From NCBI GenBank assembly GCA_020216575.1, contig JAIUYC010000141.1:1-7840 (forward strand): 7,840 bases of DNA, read 5' to 3'. The notes below the pieces were generated by a model. That model was not told the DNA's origin and made no database searches. It saw only the letters and a program-made list of their open reading frames with translations. How positions within the stretch are numbered: the first letter of the stretch is position 1; every line of letters begins with the position of its first letter. Made by a program: the position numbers and the translations under genes. Origin of the DNA: Coleofasciculus sp. S288 (lineage in GTDB: Bacteria; Cyanobacteriota; Cyanobacteriia; Cyanobacteriales; Coleofasciculaceae). Shown here one piece after another: positions 1 to 5,800 of this stretch.

Positions 1-159
1 GACCCATTTTTTTTTTCTTTTTCTGTAGGGAGCGGGATGGGGTTGGGGTTATCTATTAGCTACCACATTGTAGTAGAAAAACACAAAGGTAAAATTAGTT
101 GTGTTTCTACTCCGAGGAAAGGAACAGAGTTCATTGTAGAAATTCCTATCAGTTTGTAA
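1..159 (+). CDS. C-terminal end of a sensor histidine kinase (partial, aberrant ATP lid)
   Basis: The frame is open from the first base and ends at TAA 157-159, giving 52 residues. It reads as the end of a HATPase_c domain: a DPFF motif (F box), then a G2 box GSGMGLGLSISYHIV, then EKHKGKISCVSTPRKGTEF and a last strand IVEIPISL. This matches the ATP-binding C terminus of cyanobacterial multi-domain sensor kinases, which autophosphorylate on histidine and pass phosphate to a response regulator. The oddity is between the F and G2 boxes. Relatives usually read DPFFTTKPVGxGTGLGL, whereas here the segment is DPFFFSFSVGSGMGLGL, encoded by a T-rich run at 7-24 with length unchanged. The conserved Thr-Thr-Lys-Pro is therefore lost without a frameshift. 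Whether the whole gene is functional cannot be judged because its 5' part is outside the window. Confidence 0.8.
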   Translation, partial: DPFFFSFSVGSGMGLGLSISYHIVVEKHKGKISCVSTPRKGTEFIVEIPISL

Positions 160-271
160 AATAAGTATTTCAAAACTGAACCGCTCATCGTGAAGGGACA
201 AAGGCTGTAAAACTGCTAAGCTAAAGGCTTGAAATTTATTGGGATGTATAGGCCATAACAGGCTGATTTAA

Positions 272-400
272 CATAAATACCTGTCTTTCGATACAAGTGA
301 GCCATGGGAACTGGCAGCTAACTTAGAACAGGAGATAGACGCTACGAATCTCCAAAAAGGCGATCGCTTCTTGGCAGTGATAGAAGTGATCGCCTTTTAA
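272..400 (+). other. Open stretch without a start codon, possible gene remnant
   Basis: Frame 272-400 is open for 42 codons between TAA 269-271 and TAA 398-400. It reads plausibly as protein (for example EPWELAANLEQEID, then GDRFLAVIEVIAF), but it has no ATG, GTG or TTG start with a ribosome binding site. Its last part overlaps the hairpin at 355-398. I do not recognise a family. It could be the tail of a decayed gene or chance. Apart from this and the hairpin I see nothing else in 160-440. Confidence 0.15.
355..398 (+). terminator. Long hairpin, probable bidirectional intrinsic terminator
   Basis: The left arm 355-371 (AAAAGGCGATCGCTTCT) and right arm 382-398 (AGAAGTGATCGCCTTTT) form a 17-bp stem with one G-T wobble and a 10-nt loop. 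The A-run on the left and T-run on the right give a terminator shape on both strands. The left arm contains a HIP1 octamer (360-367). It lies after the kinase gene and before the Uma2 gene, so it would separate the two. The T tail is short, so termination efficiency is uncertain. Confidence 0.55.
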
Positions 401-429
401 TTGGAAGAACCGCACCTGATTACGTCTGG

Positions 430-457
430 TTTACTATCCCCCTTATCACAGTAAATA
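430..457 (+). promoter_or_regulatory. Weak sigma-70-like promoter candidate for the Uma2 gene
   Basis: TTTACT at 430-435 and TAAATA at 452-457 are separated by 16 bp and lie just ahead of the gene starting at 484. The placement, between an upstream terminator-like hairpin and the ribosome binding site, is sensible. The match to consensus is only moderate. Confidence 0.25.
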
Positions 458-469
458 TAAACTTAAAGC

Positions 470-477
470 AAGGAGGT
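470..477 (+). promoter_or_regulatory. Strong Shine-Dalgarno sequence fixing the start at 484
   Basis: AAGGAGGT is complementary to the end of 16S rRNA over eight bases and sits 6 nt before ATG 484. This makes the chosen start secure and implies efficient translation. Confidence 0.85.
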
Positions 478-483
478 AATACC

Positions 484-1047
484 ATGACAACGGTACTGAA
501 TTTAGAGCCAATTACAACCCTGACGCGGGAGCAGTTTTTTCAATTGTGTCAGGCAAATCCGGATTTACAACTTGAACGTTCACCGAATGGAGAATTGATT
601 ATTGTGACGCCTATCGGGGGTGAAGGTGGCAGCCAAGAAGCGAGTTTGATTGCGAAGGTCGCGCTCTGGAATGAACAGACTCAGTTAGGAGTGGTATTTA
701 GCTCTCAGACTGTATTTAGTTTACCTGGAGGGGGCGATCGCTCTCCGGATGTAGCTTGGATAGAGTTGCAAAGGTGGCAAGGGTTAAGTCAGGAGGAACG
801 GGAGGGATTTCCGCCGATTTGCCCGGATTTTTTGATTGAGTTGCGTTCTCGCACAGATAGATTAAAGCCGCTACAGAACAAGATGCAGGAGTATTTGGCG
901 AGTGGGTTGCGGTTGGGTTGGCTGATTAATCCCAAGGATCGGCAGGTGGAAATTTATCGCAAGGGACAAGAGGTCGAAGTGGTGGGGATGCCTGTGGTGT
1001 TGTCGGGGGAGGAGGTGTTACCGGGGTTTAGTTTGGAGGTAAGTTAG
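484..1047 (+). CDS. Uma2 family (DUF820) predicted PD-(D/E)XK nuclease
   Basis: The 187-residue product has the usual Uma2 length and fold markers. N-terminal: a FFQLCQANPDLQLERSPNGE segment, with NGEL at residues 35-38. Core: RSPDVAWIE with the likely metal-binding Asp89, then CPDFLIELRSRTD with Glu119, then NKMQEYLASG with Lys133 and Glu136, then LGWLINP and a closing LPGFSLEV. Uma2 proteins are restriction-endonuclease-like and expanded in cyanobacteria, and their biological role is largely unknown. One divergence: relatives usually read VVEVLSPSD after the Glu, whereas this protein has IELRSRTD. The ATG at 484 has a near-perfect Shine-Dalgarno. The gene stands alone, with a HIP1 octamer (734-741) inside its catalytic-motif coding region. 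The family assignment is firm; the activity is inferred from the family. Confidence 0.9.
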   Translation: MTTVLNLEPITTLTREQFFQLCQANPDLQLERSPNGELIIVTPIGGEGGSQEASLIAKVALWNEQTQLGVVFSSQTVFSLPGGGDRSPDVAWIELQRWQGLSQEEREGFPPICPDFLIELRSRTDRLKPLQNKMQEYLASGLRLGWLINPKDRQVEIYRKGQEVEVVGMPVVLSGEEVLPGFSLEVS

Positions 1048-1082
1048 GTCTAAAGGTTGCTGGTTTTGATCGCTGCTGCTAG

Positions 1083-1256
1083 GAACTCGACAGATGGAGT
1101 GAGGCGATCGCTTGTTGCCGTTCTGGTTTTCTGGCAGGTTACGTCCGAACAGGGAAGCGTCGGCAGCAGCTGAAACAAGCGATCACAGCCGCTTTGGCAT
1201 CTTTAGATCCATTAGCTACAGTTGGTATGGGTAGGAGAGTTCCGCATCTTAACTAA
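1083..1256 (+). pseudogene. Possible gene debris between the Uma2 gene and the protease operon
   Basis: The 320-nt gap 1048-1367 has no intact gene. The plus frame 1083-1256 is open for 57 codons, entered from TAG 1080-1082 and ended by TAA 1254-1256, without a start codon. Its second half (GKRRQQLKQAITAALASLDP) looks like real protein, but I do not recognise the family. On the minus strand, 1103-1124 is identical over 22 nt to part of the second Uma2 gene (5285-5306) and reads NGNKRSP, the run-up to the Uma2 SPD motif, though the Asp is replaced by His. Either reading would be a decayed fragment. A small hairpin (1273-1288) without a T tail also lies here. Confidence 0.2.
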
Positions 1257-1352
1257 AGAAGTAATGGGTATGTTCTCTAAAAAGAGAGTCAACTCTTAAG
1301 CAGTTCCGGTTGCTCAGGAGAATCCCAACAGCGTTGATATGGCAACTTAATC

Positions 1353-1358
1353 GAGGAG
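1353..1358 (+). promoter_or_regulatory. Shine-Dalgarno of the protease operon
   Basis: GAGGAG lies 9 nt before ATG 1368 and supports that start for the first gene of the two-gene operon. Confidence 0.75.
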
Positions 1359-1367
1359 ATACATTAA

Positions 1368-1700
1368 ATGACCTTTGCCGAATCCCGCAGTGAGACTGTT
1401 CCGGTTCAGCTACCGAATGGGGCGATCGTCAAAGTTGAGGTGACGAAGAGTGGGCGAGAGGATGTGGGTTTTGATACGAAGCAGTTTCAGCCTGTAGCTG
1501 ATGCGATCGAGGGTGTGGTGCAGATGATTGCTGCGCCGATTCAGAAGGTGAAACCCAAGAAGGCAACGGTGAAGTTTGGCATGGAACTGGCGATCGAATC
1601 TGGGCAACTGACAGCGGTGATTGTAAAAGGTTCAGGTAAAGCCAATCTCGAAATTACGTTGGAATGGGAACGGGAACGGCAGGATAAAGTTGAGCCATGA
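1368..1700 (+). CDS. Trypco1-like (CU044_2847-like) trypsin-associated small protein
   Basis: The 110-residue product has no signal peptide or membrane segment. Residues 11-26 (VPVQLPNGAIVKVEVT) start a beta-rich unit. A helical stretch follows at about 38-57. The C-terminal part VKFGMELAIESGQL (68-81), then GKANLEITLEW (90-100), matches what I know of the trypsin-co-occurring domain Trypco1, also called the CU044_2847 family. That family is named for sitting next to trypsin-like proteases in predicted bacterial conflict systems. Here the next gene is indeed a trypsin fusion, and the stop TGA overlaps its ATG in an ATGA, so the two are translationally coupled. A role as regulator, inhibitor or adaptor of the protease is inference from this pairing. 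The family match is from memory of sequence features. Confidence 0.75.
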   Translation: MTFAESRSETVPVQLPNGAIVKVEVTKSGREDVGFDTKQFQPVADAIEGVVQMIAAPIQKVKPKKATVKFGMELAIESGQLTAVIVKGSGKANLEITLEWERERQDKVEP

Positions 1701-3583
1701 GTCAGCTAGAGAATCTGCTGCAACAATGCACAGTGAAGCTCACCATTCCTGGTGGATGGGGTACAGGCTTCTTTGTGGCTCCGGGTTTGATTCTCACCTG
1801 TGCTCATGTAGTTCAGGGGGCTAAGGATGAACCGATTCAAGTGCGCTGGCAGACTCAAGAGAACTGGGCAGAAGCGGTGGTGGAGCGATCGCTGCCTGAG
1901 CCGTATGATTTAGCTCTGTTGCGAGTGATGCTCCCTGCTGATGCCAATCCGCCTTGTGTTTATTTGGATGTAGCGACTCAATCCCGCGACTCGCTCTATC
2001 TGTTTGGCTATCCCGATCAAGATTTTCCTAATGGCTGTCCGGTGACGTTTAACTGTGAAGGGTTAACGGGCGATGAGCCAGCGCTTATCAAGTTTGCGTT
2101 GGGACAGGTGCGACCGGGAATGAGTGGGGCACCGTTGCTGAATCAGCGAACGGGTAAGGTGTGTGGGATTGTGAAGTTTACACGCGATCGCTCTTTTGAC
2201 TTGGGTGGTGGAGCGATACCGACTGCCGTGATTCTGGCTCAGTTTCCGGAACTAGTGGAGCAGCAGCGAGCGTTCCATCAATGTAACCAGCGTTGGAATG
2301 ATTTAGTTGCAGAGCTGCTATCTAGTGATGAAGCAATCAGTCAAACTAACTTAGGTGGTACGAATTATCAAACTCAGATAGGAGTAGCTAACACCAACGT
2401 TATCGGGGGAGTGCATTACCATCAGGGTGATGCATCGCAAGGAAAGCAGACAGTGAAGAAAATTCTCCTGCTGTCAGCTAACCCCGAAAATCCTGAAACA
2501 GTACGCAGGAGAAAAGAAACTAAGGAGATTAGAGACGTTCTGAAGCGAGCTAAGCATGGCGATCTATGTGAGCTGCACGACAGACCAGATATAAATGCGG
2601 CTGAGCTTTCCCAAGAATTAACAACAATTGAACCTGATATTATTGATATTTCTGGATGCGAAAATGGAATTGAATGTTTAACATTAGACGAAAATATCGA
2701 AAAAAATGCACGTACAGAGGCGGAGAAATTAAAATTAATAGCTGAATTGTTTCAACTTCACTATCAGAGCATAAAATGCATTATTTTAAATGGCTGTTAC
2801 TCTGAAGAGCAAGCTAGAGAAATTGTTCAGCATATTGATTTTGTGATTGGTATAAGTCGAGATCTGGAAGATGACAGGGTTATTAAGTTCCTTAGTGAGT
2901 TTTACTACTATATCGGATCAGAACGAACAATCAGAGATTCATATAATCTAAGTTGTAATTATCTCCAGAGGAGAGGACTTGAGGATATTAATATACTGCC
3001 TACACTATTAGATAAATATAATGAAAGGAAACGCAGAGAACTGGAAGAGGAACTAAGCGTTTGTGATAAAGAAATAGAAAAGAATCCAAACAATGTAGAA
3101 CTGTGGAAGAAGAGAGGGAGTTTACTCAAAGAGCTAGGTCGTGCTGAAGAAGCGAATGAAGCCTATGAAAAAGCCTCTTCACTTGCTCCTAATGACTATA
3201 AAATTAGGACTGAGCAGGGAGACGCATTAGAACAGTTAGAGAAGTATGAAGAAGCAGTTAATGCTTATGACAAAGCACTTGAATTAGAGACGGAAGACTA
3301 CAAAGTTTGGTGGAAAAAGGGGCAAGCTCTTGTTGAAGTAAAAAAATATGGCGAAGCCGTGGAATCTTACGATAAAGCAGTTGCCCTAGCGATTAAACTT
3401 GAGCAACCTTCTCCAGAGCGATACATAATCTGTAGAGAATATGCTTCTCTCTTAAACAAACTAGAGGAATACCAAAAGAGTATATTCATGTACAAAAAAT
3501 CGTTAGGATTTGAGCCGAGATATCGGGCATCAAGTTACCTAAAAAGGCAAGTATATAAAAAAATGTTTTCTGGGAGAGGCTAA
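1697..3583 (+). CDS. Trypsin-like protease / CHAT-like domain / TPR fusion, putative effector
   Basis: The 628-residue product has no signal peptide and is probably cytoplasmic. Residues 1-185 are a trypsin-2 type serine protease with an intact triad: His37 in TCAHVV, Asp71 in YDLALL, Ser143 in GMSGAP. Residues 210-253 are a Gly/Asn/Gln-rich linker (GGTNYQTQIGVANTNVIGG, then VHYH). Residues 254-440 are a CHAT-like caspase-fold domain: ILLLSANPENP, PDIIDISG, CIILNGCYSEEQA, then QHIDFVIGIS. Its nucleophile Cys367 is present, but the usual SGHG histidine is Cys321 (SGCENG), so this protease centre is probably dead. Residues 450-610 hold about four TPR repeats. The ATG overlaps the upstream stop (ATGA), and no strong Shine-Dalgarno is needed. 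Codon composition shifts from GC-rich with HIP1 sites (1885, 2184) in the trypsin part to AT-rich without HIP1 after about 2330. The likely role is a regulated cutting enzyme of a defence system, with CHAT/TPR as sensor or scaffold; this is inference. Confidence 0.85.
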   Translation: MSQLENLLQQCTVKLTIPGGWGTGFFVAPGLILTCAHVVQGAKDEPIQVRWQTQENWAEAVVERSLPEPYDLALLRVMLPADANPPCVYLDVATQSRDSLYLFGYPDQDFPNGCPVTFNCEGLTGDEPALIKFALGQVRPGMSGAPLLNQRTGKVCGIVKFTRDRSFDLGGGAIPTAVILAQFPELVEQQRAFHQCNQRWNDLVAELLSSDEAISQTNLGGTNYQTQIGVANTNVIGGVHYHQGDASQGKQTVKKILLLSANPENPETVRRRKETKEIRDVLKRAKHGDLCELHDRPDINAAELSQELTTIEPDIIDISGCENGIECLTLDENIEKNARTEAEKLKLIAELFQLHYQSIKCIILNGCYSEEQAREIVQHIDFVIGISRDLEDDRVIKFLSEFYYYIGSERTIRDSYNLSCNYLQRRGLEDINILPTLLDKYNERKRRELEEELSVCDKEIEKNPNNVELWKKRGSLLKELGRAEEANEAYEKASSLAPNDYKIRTEQGDALEQLEKYEEAVNAYDKALELETEDYKVWWKKGQALVEVKKYGEAVESYDKAVALAIKLEQPSPERYIICREYASLLNKLEEYQKSIFMYKKSLGFEPRYRASSYLKRQVYKKMFSGRG

Positions 3584-3615
3584 TTTTTGAATATTAGGTT
3601 ATATTATTTGACGTT

Positions 3616-3772
3616 GAGGTATCTGTAGATGAGATATCGATTTCCATTGACTAAATGCGATGGTGTATTTCAAGGTCAGCATTAGCCCCTCGGTTTTTCG
3701 TTTCTACATACTGTGTAGTGACTATGAGCACCGGCTTGGGCAGAGAACTTGGATATATCTACAGATCTCCTC
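3616..3772 (+). ncRNA. Putative retron msr-msd RNA
   Basis: It lies directly upstream of a retron-type RT on the same strand. The closing stem has a1 at 3616-3630 (GAGG, T, ATCTGTAGAT) pairing with a2 at 3757-3772 (ATCTACAGAT, CT, CCTC): 10 perfect pairs plus 4 more across a small internal loop. After a GAG bulge (3631-3633) the stem resumes as ATATC (3634-3638) with GATAT (3752-3756). Inside lie a small hairpin (CATT 3645-3648 with AATG 3654-3657, or an alternative CTAAATGC 3651-3658 with GCATTAG 3679-3685) and a long hairpin at 3685-3741. A T7 run (3773-3779) right after a2 could end the transcript. Retron RNAs have this plan: a1/a2 stem, msr hairpins, long msd hairpin, RT gene downstream. 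The branching guanosine may be one of the Gs in the GAG bulge, which is a guess. Pairings were found by eye; no covariance was tested. Confidence 0.7.
3685..3741 (+). other. Long imperfect hairpin, candidate msd template
   Basis: Stacked pairings: GCCC 3685-3688 with GGGC 3738-3741; CGGT 3691-3694 with ACCG 3730-3733; three pairs 3696-3698 with 3726-3728 (two wobble); GTT 3700-3702 with GAC 3720-3722 (one wobble); and a tip stem CTACA 3704-3708 with TGTAG 3714-3718 around a 5-nt loop TACTG. The 57-nt hairpin is the longest in the gap and sits towards the 3' side, where a retron msd is expected. The assignment as reverse-transcribed template is inference. Confidence 0.5.
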
Positions 3773-3838
3773 TTTTTTTCCTCTTATCCTTTATTAGGAT
3801 TGTTATTCGCTACAACAATTTTGCTGTAGGTATTAAAG

Positions 3839-4918
3839 ATGTCTGACAGCAAATTTAAGGAAAACTCAACCCTACTTCTATATAAAAATTGTGATGAGCT
3901 AAAGGAAGAGTTTCTTTCACTTCAAACACCAAGAGATGTAGCTAGGCTATTAGAGGTTTCATATGATCGACTTGTTTATCACCTCTACATAGTTCCTGAA
4001 AATCGAAAATATGCAGAGTTTTCAGTCCCGAAGAAATCTGGTGATACTCGAATAATTTCAGCTCCTGCAACAGCACTGAAAATTTTGCAACGAAAGCTTA
4101 GTCAGGTTCTATACAGCGTCTATGAGCCAAAAGCTGCTGTACATGGCTTTGTACCTAGTCGGAGTATTCTCACAAATGCGAAGCAGCATTTGCATAAGAG
4201 GTTTATCTTAAATATTGATTTGAAAGATTTTTTTAATAGTATTCATTTTGGTCGAGTCCGAGGAATATTTATGGCACCTCCTTACAAACTCCCAGAAGAG
4301 GTGGCAACGGTTCTTGCAAAAATTTGTTGCTATTCTGGAAAGCTTCCCCAAGGTGCTCCTACATCTCCTATTGTTTCTAATATGGTCTGTCCTCGAATGG
4401 ATAGCCAGCTTAGGCTATTGGCAAAGGAGTTCAAATGCACTTACACGCGGTATGCTGATGATATTACTTTCTCGACAACTTTGCCTAATTTCCCGAAAGA
4501 AATAGCATATATAAATATTGAAGAAGATAAACCGAAAATCCTAGTAGGCGAAAGGCTGATATCAGTTATTCAAGATAACGGCTTTGAAATTAATGAGAAT
4601 AAAGTTAGATTACAGTACAAAACTAAGCATCAAGAAGTGACGGGACTAACTGTAAATCAGTTTCCTAACGTCAAGCGTGATTATGTGAGAAAAATTAGCT
4701 CGATGCTTCATGCCTGGGATAAATTTGGATTAGATTCTGTTCAAAAAAGATACATAGAGAAATGCTCTAAAGAACTAGGAATACCTGCGGAAGAAGTTCC
4801 TCCGTTCCAGGAAGTGCTTCGAGGAAAAATTAATTTTCTTGGTATGGTTAGAGGAAAAGATAATGAAATTTATCGCAAGTATCTGAATTGGTATCGCAGG
4901 CTCTCAAACCGAGAGTAA
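3839..4918 (+). CDS. Retron-type reverse transcriptase
   Basis: The 359-residue RT has the compact size of retron RTs. Motifs in order: KKSGDTRIISAP (65-76); HGFVPSRSI (102-110) followed by NAKQH (113-117), the retron NAxxH motif; NIDLKDFFNSI (125-135) with catalytic Asp127; LPQGAPTSPIVSN (169-181); YADD (205-208), the catalytic Asp pair; and VTGLTVN (267-273), the retron VTG motif. The end INFLGMVRGKD (331-341) with IYRKYLNWYRRL is the usual thumb tail. No maturase or HNH domain is present, so it is not a group II intron protein. The family makes branched RNA-linked DNA (msDNA) from the adjacent msr-msd RNA. The start is firm, since TAG 3827-3829 in frame blocks anything earlier; the Shine-Dalgarno (TAGG, 3827-3830) is weak. 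A 5-bp hairpin (4901-4915) overlaps the stop. The gene is AT-rich and free of HIP1, like the CHAT-TPR part upstream, suggesting joint acquisition. Confidence 0.93.
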   Translation: MSDSKFKENSTLLLYKNCDELKEEFLSLQTPRDVARLLEVSYDRLVYHLYIVPENRKYAEFSVPKKSGDTRIISAPATALKILQRKLSQVLYSVYEPKAAVHGFVPSRSILTNAKQHLHKRFILNIDLKDFFNSIHFGRVRGIFMAPPYKLPEEVATVLAKICCYSGKLPQGAPTSPIVSNMVCPRMDSQLRLLAKEFKCTYTRYADDITFSTTLPNFPKEIAYINIEEDKPKILVGERLISVIQDNGFEINENKVRLQYKTKHQEVTGLTVNQFPNVKRDYVRKISSMLHAWDKFGLDSVQKRYIEKCSKELGIPAEEVPPFQEVLRGKINFLGMVRGKDNEIYRKYLNWYRRLSNRE

Positions 4919-4962
4919 TTCTTGCTCCGTCCTCTGGCACAACAGTTAAAAACTAGCGATCG

Positions 4963-5529
4963 CTAAAAATCCCATTCTTCAAACAGTTCGGCAACAGACA
5001 TGGAAAAGCCCGGAACGATCGCTTCACCCTCTAGCGCATCTGGAGGACGAAGGAAGCGATCGGGTTCAGGCGAATGGTAAACCAGAACATATTTTTCATC
5101 AGGATGGATCACCCAGACTAAGCGAGTATCGTTCTCAAAATATTCCACAATCTTGTCGTGGATTTCCTCAACGGTGTTGCTGGGTGAAAGAATTTCAACC
5201 GCCAGATCAGGAGAACCTTGAAAGAAACCACGGGGCGGACGTTTTAAGCCTTTGAGCCGTTCTTTAGAAACGAAAGATACGTCGGGCGATCGCTTGTTGC
5301 CGTTCTTTAAGGTAAACGCTGTACTGGAATCGCAAACTGCCCCTAGCTTATTCTGCTGAACAAACGTTGTCAGCAGTGCAACTAAAATGCATGCAACATA
5401 GCCATGCTCCATCCCTGAATTGCCCATATCGACAAGCTCCCCATTCACCAACTCATAACGATGCCCATCTTTGGACAGTGCCATAAATTCCTCATCTGTC
5501 CAAACCTTTTTCTCGGTGGAGATTGTCAT
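4963..5529 (-). CDS. Uma2 family (DUF820) predicted PD-(D/E)XK nuclease
   Basis: The 188-residue product is a canonical Uma2 protein: WTDEEFMAL near the N terminus, HRYELVNGELVDM (23-35) with Glu26, NGNKRSPDVSFV (76-87) with Asp83, DLAVEILSPSNT (108-119) with Glu112, HDKIVEYF (124-131) with Lys126, LVWVIHPD (137-144) and the closing IVPGFSM. All expected catalytic positions of the nuclease fold are there, in contrast to the more divergent copy at 484-1047. The start at 5529 has AGGAGG (5538-5543 on the minus strand) 8 nt upstream. The gene converges on the RT gene with a 44-nt gap; its TAG stop lies in a 12-bp palindrome (4954-4965) containing a HIP1 octamer. The composition matches the host, so it probably marks the end of the imported retron segment. 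Its biological role is unknown. Confidence 0.92.
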   Translation of the reverse strand: MTISTEKKVWTDEEFMALSKDGHRYELVNGELVDMGNSGMEHGYVACILVALLTTFVQQNKLGAVCDSSTAFTLKNGNKRSPDVSFVSKERLKGLKRPPRGFFQGSPDLAVEILSPSNTVEEIHDKIVEYFENDTRLVWVIHPDEKYVLVYHSPEPDRFLRPPDALEGEAIVPGFSMSVAELFEEWDF

Positions 5530-5570
5530 AAACCAAGCCTCCTGAGAGCTTCCCGAATCGCTACTTCTAG

Positions 5571-5795
5571 TGTGACACCTTAGATGACTGGCAAAGAGTG
5601 ATTGATCGCCTCACAGAACGTTACCTCAACGTGCGCGAGGGTGAAACCCATGATTTGAACCAGTGCCTCACCCTAGATGCCATTCTCAGCCTCAATTTAG
5701 AACAATGTCGCCTCGTCACTCTTTCCGCTTGCGAAACCGGATTGATTAATTACGTCAACGGAATTAGCTCAAACCCTGTTGACAAACAAGGGTAA
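5571..5795 (+). pseudogene. Remnant of a CHAT-domain gene, truncated at both ends
   Basis: The frame is open from 5571 (after TAG 5568-5570) to TAA 5793-5795. The core reads LTLDAILSLNLEQCRLVTLSACETGL, the classical CHAT segment around the catalytic Cys (in SACETGL) of TPR-CHAT proteins common in cyanobacteria. An intact domain would continue into the DEYIGLPSGF-like region, but here homology stops after about 5745 and the frame ends within 16 codons. The upstream part that should carry the HATHG-like histidine motif is missing. The only candidate start is GTG 5598, without a good ribosome binding site. The left end of a transposon begins a few bases downstream (about 5808), so insertion, or deletion next to it, may have broken the gene. 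This CHAT subtype differs from the one in the 1697-3583 protein, so it is not a copy of it. Confidence 0.7.
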
Positions 5796-5800
5796 GCGGC

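Noticed and set aside
1273..1288. Hairpin TTCTCT-AAAA-AGAGAG as a terminator
   Set aside because: The stem is only 5-6 weak pairs and no T-run follows.
1410..1607. Minus-strand open frame opposite the Trypco1-like gene
   Set aside because: The plus-strand gene has a ribosome binding site, family resemblance and an ATGA link to the next gene; the minus frame has none of these.
3655..3846. Open frame of 63 codons on the plus strand between the effector and the RT
   Set aside because: It lies inside the structured RNA, has no ribosome binding site, resembles no family, and overlaps the RT start; it is explained by chance within the ncRNA region.
4248..4505. Second open frame within the RT gene
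   Set aside because: It is out of frame with a stretch encoding the catalytic RT motifs.
4901..4915. Hairpin CTCTC-AAACC-GAGAG at the RT stop codon as a terminator
   Set aside because: The 5-bp stem lacks a T tail; it may have some effect but cannot be supported as a terminator.
3839..4918. RT as a group II intron, DRT or diversity-generating RT
   Set aside because: No maturase or endonuclease domain and no variable-repeat pair is visible, and the NAxxH and VTG motifs with an adjacent a1/a2-type RNA point to a retron.
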